Shown piece by piece: positions 10,532-18,090 of a stretch of 64,000 nt of DNA. Each line of letters starts with the position of its first letter. The stretch's first letter is position 1. The notes under the pieces are model-generated. The model was not told where the DNA came from. It did not search any database and saw nothing but the letters and a program-made list of their open reading frames with translations. Location of the stretch: assembly GCA_003988855.1 (NCBI GenBank), contig QYAI01000142.1, positions 57,588-121,587 of the forward strand. Reading direction: 5' to 3'. Made by a program: the position numbers and the translations under genes. Source of the stretch: Arachnopeziza araneosa. Lineage: Eukaryota > Ascomycota > Leotiomycetes > Helotiales > Arachnopezizaceae.

Positions 10532-13084
10532 TCACAGCTTCGGTGGACCTCGTTTTTTAGGTGGTCCTACGGTTTCCGCCAGAGAATCAGAGATCTCTTC
10601 CTCGTCTTCTTCGTTCTCTTCAGTTCTGGTGGGGGTAGCTTCCTTGCCTGTCTCGATTGTATTTGCAGATGGTCCATCTATCGGTATGAATTTTCCGTGT
10701 GCTAGTCCGAAAGGTGAGTATCCGTGCTGATTTCCATTTATAAGTCCCTCGATCAGCTCGTACGTTCTTGCCTGTGTGTTCGCCTCAGCGCGAGAAAACT
10801 CGAAGTAGTGAGCCCAGGCTCGCGTCTTCTTCTGTCTCTCCGTGTGTGTCATGCCCTCGGTGTCCATAACCCATATTTGATTCTTCGGATGGTGCTTCTT
10901 GGACTTATGGAAATAGTCTGTTGTGTCTCCTGGCTCTCCAGGATAGACAGGTGCTTTCTTAGACGGGGTCTTGTTTTCTGAGTTCCTGTTCTCGGTCGAT
11001 CCTTTGACTGTAGCTGTAGATTTTCCTTTGCTTTTGTTTCTCCTCTTCAGTAGTGTAGCTGACGTCGTAGACGGTACCAAGACTATGTTCGATTTTTTTC
11101 TTGGTAGGCGTTCTTCCGATGATGCCGACACGTTTCGCTTCCTCTTGTCTGTTGTCGGGTCTTGTCCGCGTTCGCTTACGGCTGACTTCGTAGGTTGGTC
11201 AGGGGTGTTGAGGTTGCTTGGAGTCTTGTTCATGTCCGAAGTCTTAGGTGTGGAGAAAAGCGCGAGGAAGCTCTCATTGCCTGGAGACTCTTGAATAGTT
11301 CGGTAGGGTTCCTCGTAGACGTTTGGTTCCGGACCTGGGTACTTCCAGTCCGGGTTATCTCGTCTTGCCTTGATCGTGTTTTGGTACTTAGTGCGCGTAT
11401 TGTACCTGTTCTGTGTGTTTTCCTCGATCGATACGGCTGCTGCTACTCCTGTGAGTTCTGCGATATATCTGTCTTGTTGGTTGATTGCTGATATAGGCAA
11501 GCTCAGCAAAATTTCACTAGCTAGAGGTATTCCCCTTAATGTGTCTCGGATCTGATCGATGCGGTTTCGGAGCACGGACGTGTCCTCAACCATATTGCCA
11601 TGAATTTTATTGACCATAGCCCCTACTTCGTCGAGTGTCTTGACGTCCTCTTCCTTTGCTTCCAACTCGTCTCTATAGCTCGCGAGTGCGTCCATAGTCT
11701 TGTCGAGTCTGATGAGACATCCTTCCAATCTGTTCAGGTCATCTTTCATTTGCGCTTTGATGAGTTTTGTTACGTCGTCTTGAACTGTAGCTGCGAGCAG
11801 AGCGTGGCTTAGTACGTCGAACGTCCCTTGTCCTGGATCGTATCCCCTAGTTGGGACGTTGTCTAATATGTCTTGTACCTCTTCAGCCTCCAACGCTGCT
11901 TTCGTTCGTTCCTCCTCCTTCGTGTCGAAGTAGATTCTCTTGTGGTCTCGGTACTTTGCTAGGTTGACCGATGCCATCGTGAAGGCGCTGATAGCTCCGT
12001 CTGGCTGGAACGTGTAGGTTGTCTCTCTCGTTTCTTGTTCGTGTGACTTTGTTTCGCTCGAAGCCTTAGCGCGTCTTTTTGCCTCGACTGGTTCCTTTAA
12101 GACTGAGAGATTGTCGAGTTGGTCTCTTTTGACGTCTGTGATGTCGATAAAGAAGTGGTGCAGGTTGCACCACTGTTCGTCCGTGATCTGGCTTGTTGTA
12201 AAGCCTTCACCTCCGAGAAATACCACGTCCGACGTTTTATCTTCCCCGCATCGAATGTACGCTATGCGCCTGTCCTCGATCATATAGCCATCTAGTCCTG
12301 GAAAGTCGATCTTTCCTGCTCTTGGTCTGTATGCGAGACCGTGACAGAATCTGGGTGCGAAGGGGTATCCGTCTGTAGCTACGTCTGCTGGGAACCATGA
12401 TGACAAGTTGATTGTCTCGCTTTGATCGATCCATGTTGCACCTAGATAATCGCAGCCTGGTCTTACGTCGACCGGCAAGGTCAGGATTTTCTTGTTCTGT
12501 AGATAGTAGGGCAGCTTCGTGTCTGTGTCTACCATCACTTGTATGTTGCATAAGTTCGAGACCATGTTGTCATCATCGTCTTCTACGTTGTTGCGAGGTT
12601 CTCCTGTAAAGTATTGCATGACCATTTGAAGTTTCCCGCTCGATGGTCTGCCGTCTATTCGCTGATCTTGTCGGTCCCTTGCTCTGTCCCAATAGTCTCG
12701 GTCCTCCGGATCGAGATCTCTTTTGCGTTTAGAACTGAGGTCTATGTAGCGTGAAGGTGGGTTATTTCTCGTGTATTGGATGTTTGTCGTGTGTTTCCTA
12801 ATCCTCGTGTAGATGCTTGGTTCCGTCTTGACTTTGATTAGTCCTAGGTCCTTTCTTTCTGTTTCTTCGGACTCGGTGTCTCCATCTTGATTCTGATTTG
12901 TGCTCCGTGCTTCTTGTTCTTGTTCTTTGGTTTCTCGTGCCATCTTCTCGAATCTATGTAGTACTTCTGGAGGTAAGAACTGCTCTGTAGAGGCGTAGAT
13001 GCTAGACATAAGTCGTGAAGTGGAGGTGTAGAAAGCAAAGGAAGGTTGTTGCAAAGGTAAGCTCGTGTGTTTGTAAATGAACAA
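10532..13084 (-). CDS. Third retrotransposon ORF of unknown function (up to 850 aa)
   Basis: A single long open frame downstream of pol within the element. The likely start is the internal Met at 13009 (MSSIYASTEQFLPPEV), which would give about 825 aa. I do not recognise a family. Visible traits: Lys/Arg-rich nuclear-localisation-like clusters near residues 120 (SSKRKRD) and 650 (KRKRN...PRKK) and at the C-terminus (PPKKRGPPK); an acidic run near residue 170; a heptad-like helical region at about 445-500 (LNRLEGCLIRLDKTMDAL); and an acidic C-terminal stretch (EENEEDEEEISD). There is no signal peptide or transmembrane segment, so an envelope role is unlikely. It may be a nuclear or nucleic-acid-binding accessory protein, but that is only inference. 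The 86-bp gap after pol has a CACGTG box and TATTAAA that could promote it. Confidence 0.8.
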   Translation of the reverse strand: MFIYKHTSLPLQQPSFAFYTSTSRLMSSIYASTEQFLPPEVLHRFEKMARETKEQEQEARSTNQNQDGDTESEETERKDLGLIKVKTEPSIYTRIRKHTTNIQYTRNNPPSRYIDLSSKRKRDLDPEDRDYWDRARDRQDQRIDGRPSSGKLQMVMQYFTGEPRNNVEDDDDNMVSNLCNIQVMVDTDTKLPYYLQNKKILTLPVDVRPGCDYLGATWIDQSETINLSSWFPADVATDGYPFAPRFCHGLAYRPRAGKIDFPGLDGYMIEDRRIAYIRCGEDKTSDVVFLGGEGFTTSQITDEQWCNLHHFFIDITDVKRDQLDNLSVLKEPVEAKRRAKASSETKSHEQETRETTYTFQPDGAISAFTMASVNLAKYRDHKRIYFDTKEEERTKAALEAEEVQDILDNVPTRGYDPGQGTFDVLSHALLAATVQDDVTKLIKAQMKDDLNRLEGCLIRLDKTMDALASYRDELEAKEEDVKTLDEVGAMVNKIHGNMVEDTSVLRNRIDQIRDTLRGIPLASEILLSLPISAINQQDRYIAELTGVAAAVSIEENTQNRYNTRTKYQNTIKARRDNPDWKYPGPEPNVYEEPYRTIQESPGNESFLALFSTPKTSDMNKTPSNLNTPDQPTKSAVSERGQDPTTDKRKRNVSASSEERLPRKKSNIVLVPSTTSATLLKRRNKSKGKSTATVKGSTENRNSENKTPSKKAPVYPGEPGDTTDYFHKSKKHHPKNQIWVMDTEGMTHTERQKKTRAWAHYFEFSRAEANTQARTYELIEGLINGNQHGYSPFGLAHGKFIPIDGPSANTIETGKEATPTRTEENEEDEEEISDSLAETVGPPKKRGPPKL

Positions 13085-13170
13085 ATAACGTGAACTGTAG
13101 CTTGGAAAAAAAAATTTAATAGCTATTGTCGCGTCGCGTCACGTGCTTCGTGGTCCAAAATGAGATTTCG

Positions 13171-16100
13171 CTATCTTCCTCTAGTCAGAAGTTCTCTTTC
13201 AAACTTCTCGACCATTTTTGGTACGTCTTCTCTCAATGTACGTCCTGCGTGCCATTCGAGTCTGTCGTATCCTAACCACTTAATCTGGTACCATGCCTGT
13301 CTGCGCGTTTGACCTGGTTCGCTTCTCATCTCCTTTGCTATGATTTTCTCGATGATGTATTTTTCTGTCCCGTTTTCATGTATTGGTCCCGGCTCAGGCT
13401 GGGCGCGTTCATACGGGTCTCTCGGTGCTGGTTCGAGGTGTTCTACCGAGATAACCGGGTGAATCCGTGTCCAATATGGCAGGTCGATCCTGTACGTCAG
13501 ATCGCTAAGTCTTTCCAAGACTAGACAAGGTCCGACCTTTATGAAGGACAGTTTAGTAGTGTTCTGCAGCAGTTTATACCCTGATTCAATACTGTTCGAC
13601 TTAGCTAGTTTCACGTAAACCTGGTCTTCCTTAGGTGTCAAGTTCAGAGGACGTCTGCCTTGATCGTACGTTATCTTCATTCGCGCTTGTGCTAGTAAGA
13701 TAGCGTCTCGCGCTTCGTCTATTAGAGTCTGGTGTTTTTCAATGTATATCTTCGCTGTCTTGTCCGTGATTTCTAGTTGTTTTTTGGGTGTCTCTGCGTC
13801 TAGCGGTGATTTTGGTGTACGTCCATATCTTAATTCGAAGGGAGTGAATCCTGTAGTCTCGTTGATTGATGTGTTCATAGCGAAGGTTAGAGCTGGCAGC
13901 ATTTCTTCCCATCCGGACTGGTCATATCTTCCCGCTATTGTGCATCTCAGAGCGTGAATTATAGTCTGGTTCGAGCGTTCTGACTGTCCGTCTGACATAG
14001 CGTGGTAAGCAGTTGTGAATGATAACTTTATTCTTACGTTTGAGCATAGTTCCGTCCAGAAGTCTGAAAGGAATTTTGGGTCTCGATCTGATATGATTTT
14101 GTCAGGTAGTCCCGTCTCGGCGTACCCGTCCATATAATACGCTTTTGCCCAGTCTCTTCCTTTCCAGTCTTTCCTTCCTGGTATGATTTTCACCCACTTT
14201 GTCAGTTGATCAGTAATTGACAGGATCGCATCGTGTCCTTGTTTTGATTCTGGAAACGCGGTCACGAAGTCTATGCACATAGTTGATAACTGTCTGTTTG
14301 AGGGAGGAATTGGTCTGAGCAGTCCGTATGGACCTTGGGTGTTGGGTTTCGCTAGCTTGCATATCGGACAGTTCCCTACATATTCTTTCGTTTTGCGTGC
14401 TAGTCTCGGAAGAAATATGTGTTGGTTAAGGTATTCGTGTGTTCTTTTGATTCCTGTGTGTCCTCTTTGATCGTGTCCTATCTCGAACACTACCTTTGCG
14501 AATTTCATCGGGATGCAGAGTCTCTCATTTAGGTGAGGCTGACGGAAGAAGATCAATTTTGTTTTGGGGTCGAAGCGGAAGCTCTCGAACGTCGTGACTC
14601 GTTCGTTCCTTGGTGAGTTGCGGAAGTTCTCTGTCATTGTCTTGTATAGTCTCCCGAAGCTCTTATCGTGTGCGAGAGCTGTAGATATTGCTTTGACTAG
14701 TGTCTTGTCTAGGCGAAGCATTGTTGCATTGACCTGGTGTGCTTCCTCCGTCTCTAGTTCCTGGTTTTCTGATTGAGTCGCTTCCTCTTCCCCTGCGTCT
14801 TGCTCCTCCGCGTGTACTGTCTCTCCTTCTCCCATGTCCTGCCCCTCCGTATGTTCTGTCTCTCCTTCTCCTATGTCCTGCTCCTCCGTATGTGCTGCCT
14901 CTGCTTCTCCCATGTCCTGTATTTCTGTTAGCTTCTCCTGATCATTAGTTGTGTCTTGTGATGTTGTGTTCTCTAGTCCTTGATCATTCTGTACTTCCTG
15001 TCTTCTTTGTTTCCGTGTCTGGACTGGCAGACAAAGAAGTGTAAGGATCGTCAATTCTTCTTTTGTCTTCGAGACTAGTTGTATTCCTTCTCCTGTAGTA
15101 CTTGTCTTTTGCCGTTCAGGTCTTAGTCTCGATAATGCGTCCGCGTTCGCGTGTTCCTTTCCTGCTCTGTGCTTGATTTCCATATTAGCTGCGTATTTTG
15201 CTAGGAAAAGGCGCCAGTTCAAAAGACGATTACTTGTCTTGAGACCACTGTCTCGAAGCGAATTAAGGATAGCATTATGATCCGTGACTACGGTGAATTT
15301 GTTACCATCCAAGTACTGGGGTAGTTTTTGCAGTGCCCAAACGAGCGCTCCTGTCTCTAATTCGGTAATCCAGTAATTTTGTTCAGCCGGTGTCAGTTCC
15401 TTAGAAAGATACAGAATTGGTCTCTCCTTCCCGTCTGTCCCGATTTGGTGTAGAGCTGCTCCATACCCGAATTCTTTGCTTCCATCTACGTAAAGTATGA
15501 ATGGTGCTTCAAAATTCGGAAACGCTAGTGTTGGTGAGTTGCAAAGACGGTCTTTGAGTAGTTGGAAGGCTTCTTCGCATTCTGTCATCAACTCTGATGT
15601 GACTTGTGGTCTTTTTGGATCTGGTCTTGAGGATATAAGCTTCTTCTCGCTTTTCTCCAGGATTGCTAGTAAGGCTGATTCAGCGAAGTTCAATCTTTTC
15701 CTTCCTTGTTTTGGTGCGTCACGCAGCCGGATAGTCTTGAGTCGTACTAGGCAGGCTGCGATAGTTGCGTAGTAGGGGACGAAGGATCGGTAGTATCCAA
15801 AGAATCCGAGAGCTGTCTCCAGCTGAGCTACTGTCTTTGGGAACGGCCATTTACGAATTGCGTCCGTTTTTTCCTGCAGCGTTGTCAGTCCCAGCCGAGA
15901 CACGTTGTGTCCTAGTGCTTGTATAGATGGCTGGGCGAAGTGGCATTTCTGTAGTGACAGTGTGACTCCTGATCTCTCTAGAATATCTAGTGTCCTGTCT
16001 AGATCTTTACAGTGTTGTTCTACTGTCTTGGAGAAGATAATGATGTCATCGATGTACACGAGTACGAATTGCCACAAGTATGGGCCAAACAGCGACTCCA

Positions 16101-18090
16101 TTCTGTGTTGAAAAAAGGCTGGTGTCGATGCTAGCCCCATTGTTGCTACTGTTAACTGCTCGTGTCCTCGATGTGCTGTCACCATTGCGACTTTCCATCT
16201 GTCTTCTGGTGCTATCTTTTGTTGGAAGAAGCTTTTTGTCATGTCCAGACTCGAGAAGATAGTCGCCCCTCCTAGTGCTGACAGGATTGTGTCCTGTCTT
16301 GGCAAAGGATAGGCGTCTAGTTTGATCTTGGTGTTGACTCTCCTTAGATCAATAACTAGTCTTGGCTTCCCATTCCTTGTTACTATGAATGCTGGTGAAG
16401 ACGCTGGTGAAGGTACTCCGAGTGGGACTTTTTCTAACGCTCCGTCTTGTACCATAGGATCAAGGATATCGTTCATCGCTTTCTGGTCTTGTCTTGAAGC
16501 TGGATACGGGGATTGTCTTAGGTCTGCGATGTCTACGTCTTCTTTGAACGGTATCGGCATTAGTATGTCATCGTTGAAGCGTCCTAGTCCTGGTCTGAAG
16601 AGTGTGTTGTGTCTGGATACTATCTCTTCAAATATTGACTTAGTTTCTGGTCCCCAATGATCAGAAATGTCTGGTTTCGTTGTCTCTTCTTCGGGTGGTT
16701 GAGCCAAAAACGGGTAACCGTCCGGATGTCTTCCTTCTGGTTCAGTTTGTTGTCCTAATGTGCGTAGAAGGCTCTTGAGTTCGTCTTTAACTTGTTCGGG
16801 TTTTGTCTCGGGTGTGTATTCTCCCGTGACGACGTCTGTGATAAGAACGAGTGTCTCGTCTGGGTGTTCCGTGACTTTGGGACATTCCTCAAGAATGCCA
16901 AGGCTCGTTCCGGCTGGGAGATATATAGGGCTGTCGCCGAAATTAGCGTATGGTAGGTATTGTGGTGTCCCGTCCACAATCCCGTTTATCAGGCTTCCAA
17001 ATCTCGATAGCGATAAGTCTGCTTGTGGGAACGGGCGTAGAAGGTATCCGTCAGTCTTCGGAGCTAACTCTCGATGTCTTACTGGGAGATTGATTCCTTC
17101 TCCGGGCAAGATTATTACTGAGTTAACGAGGTATACCAGCGCTGTCTTGAATCCTCTTGCTTGTCTTCGTGTAGACAGTAAAATGTATCGTCCGTCTTCC
17201 ATTTCTAGTCTGTCTACTGTTCCTTTTCTTCTCCATCGTATATCAAGGTTGTTTGTCTGGATGAAGTTCAGGCCGAGTAGAATTCCACCAGGAAGTTTAT
17301 CTACTATGTATGTTCGGACTGAGGGGAATTCGATGTCCGTTCCGTCTGCTGTTCTGCATTTTACCGGAAGGTCGATATATTCTTGTGTCTTTTCGCCTTC
17401 TCCGACGCCCTTCAACTGAATTGCGTGTTTGGCTTTTTGGAAATCGAGGCTAGGAAAGGCTTTCAACGCCATCTGCTTCTCTATGAGCGATGTTGGACTA
17501 CCGGAGTCTGCACAGAAGGAACGTTGTCTGCCTGTCTCGTCTACCAAAAGAGCCCTGGCGTGTGTGTTCAACACGTAGTCGTGTCCATTGATAAGTATCG
17601 TCATTTGCTTCGAGATTTTTGGTCGTTTTTTCTCGCTTATTTCGGTTTCCTTTGATGGTATGTTTTTTTCTCTCTTCTTAGTCTCGAGCAGAGACGGTAC
17701 TTGAGTTGCTTTGGTTTTTTGTTTTGCTTCATCAGTCTCAGTACTGATCTCTTGTTCTTCGTCTTGAGGTTGTGTTATGTGGACGAAGCTGTCTTCCTCT
17801 CCTTCATGGTCCTCTACGCTTGGGGCTTGGTATTTATGTCTGGGTAGCGTAATAAGCGACGTGTCCCGTTCCTTGTTTTTTTCTATTGATACTCGTGTGT
17901 TTGGTTGTATTGCAATGTGGCTTGGAAGTGTTGTATACGGTGATGATGTTCTATTTTCTAAGGATGATGAGGTCTCAGCTAGGTTGAAAGGCGAGGTCTG
18001 TGCCTCTAAGACCCGCCTAGTCCTTTTTCCTGTTCCGGAGAAAAGGTCGGGTCTTGAGTGATGAGAGATGCTTGATGTTGATGATACTGT
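13171..18090 (-). CDS. pol: Retrotransposon pol polyprotein (PR-RT-RNase H-IN-chromodomain)
   Basis: The first ATG is at 17604 (1477 aa). The frame is open upstream to 18090, overlapping gag by 85 bp in the -1 frame, so expression as a Gag-Pol fusion by frameshifting is likely. Residue numbers count from 17604. Aspartic protease DSGS is at about 34 and RT has YIDD at about 518. RNase H starts near YVDGS at about 707. The integrase zinc finger (H-x-H...C-x2-C, GHDQRGH...CPIC) is at about 1040-1080. The DD(35)E residues are in CIDF (about 1112), SDRD (about 1172) and SDGQSE (about 1206). The C-terminus (IIEKII...YQIKWLGYD...W) is a chromodomain, placing the element with the chromoviruses. An acidic tandem-repeat insert separates RNase H from integrase. 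Confidence 0.95.
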   Translation of the reverse strand, partial: TVSSTSSISHHSRPDLFSGTGKRTRRVLEAQTSPFNLAETSSSLENRTSSPYTTLPSHIAIQPNTRVSIEKNKERDTSLITLPRHKYQAPSVEDHEGEEDSFVHITQPQDEEQEISTETDEAKQKTKATQVPSLLETKKREKNIPSKETEISEKKRPKISKQMTILINGHDYVLNTHARALLVDETGRQRSFCADSGSPTSLIEKQMALKAFPSLDFQKAKHAIQLKGVGEGEKTQEYIDLPVKCRTADGTDIEFPSVRTYIVDKLPGGILLGLNFIQTNNLDIRWRRKGTVDRLEMEDGRYILLSTRRQARGFKTALVYLVNSVIILPGEGINLPVRHRELAPKTDGYLLRPFPQADLSLSRFGSLINGIVDGTPQYLPYANFGDSPIYLPAGTSLGILEECPKVTEHPDETLVLITDVVTGEYTPETKPEQVKDELKSLLRTLGQQTEPEGRHPDGYPFLAQPPEEETTKPDISDHWGPETKSIFEEIVSRHNTLFRPGLGRFNDDILMPIPFKEDVDIADLRQSPYPASRQDQKAMNDILDPMVQDGALEKVPLGVPSPASSPAFIVTRNGKPRLVIDLRRVNTKIKLDAYPLPRQDTILSALGGATIFSSLDMTKSFFQQKIAPEDRWKVAMVTAHRGHEQLTVATMGLASTPAFFQHRMESLFGPYLWQFVLVYIDDIIIFSKTVEQHCKDLDRTLDILERSGVTLSLQKCHFAQPSIQALGHNVSRLGLTTLQEKTDAIRKWPFPKTVAQLETALGFFGYYRSFVPYYATIAACLVRLKTIRLRDAPKQGRKRLNFAESALLAILEKSEKKLISSRPDPKRPQVTSELMTECEEAFQLLKDRLCNSPTLAFPNFEAPFILYVDGSKEFGYGAALHQIGTDGKERPILYLSKELTPAEQNYWITELETGALVWALQKLPQYLDGNKFTVVTDHNAILNSLRDSGLKTSNRLLNWRLFLAKYAANMEIKHRAGKEHANADALSRLRPERQKTSTTGEGIQLVSKTKEELTILTLLCLPVQTRKQRRQEVQNDQGLENTTSQDTTNDQEKLTEIQDMGEAEAAHTEEQDIGEGETEHTEGQDMGEGETVHAEEQDAGEEEATQSENQELETEEAHQVNATMLRLDKTLVKAISTALAHDKSFGRLYKTMTENFRNSPRNERVTTFESFRFDPKTKLIFFRQPHLNERLCIPMKFAKVVFEIGHDQRGHTGIKRTHEYLNQHIFLPRLARKTKEYVGNCPICKLAKPNTQGPYGLLRPIPPSNRQLSTMCIDFVTAFPESKQGHDAILSITDQLTKWVKIIPGRKDWKGRDWAKAYYMDGYAETGLPDKIISDRDPKFLSDFWTELCSNVRIKLSFTTAYHAMSDGQSERSNQTIIHALRCTIAGRYDQSGWEEMLPALTFAMNTSINETTGFTPFELRYGRTPKSPLDAETPKKQLEITDKTAKIYIEKHQTLIDEARDAILLAQARMKITYDQGRRPLNLTPKEDQVYVKLAKSNSIESGYKLLQNTTKLSFIKVGPCLVLERLSDLTYRIDLPYWTRIHPVISVEHLEPAPRDPYERAQPEPGPIHENGTEKYIIEKIIAKEMRSEPGQTRRQAWYQIKWLGYDRLEWHAGRTLREDVPKMVEKFERELLTRGR
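14785..14922 (-). repeat. 39-bp minisatellite inside pol
   Basis: About 3.5 copies of a 39-bp unit, in frame, encode a 13-residue acidic repeat of the form HTEEQDIGEGETE. It lies in the linker between RNase H and integrase. The copies differ by scattered substitutions, so copy number may vary between element copies. Confidence 0.85.
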
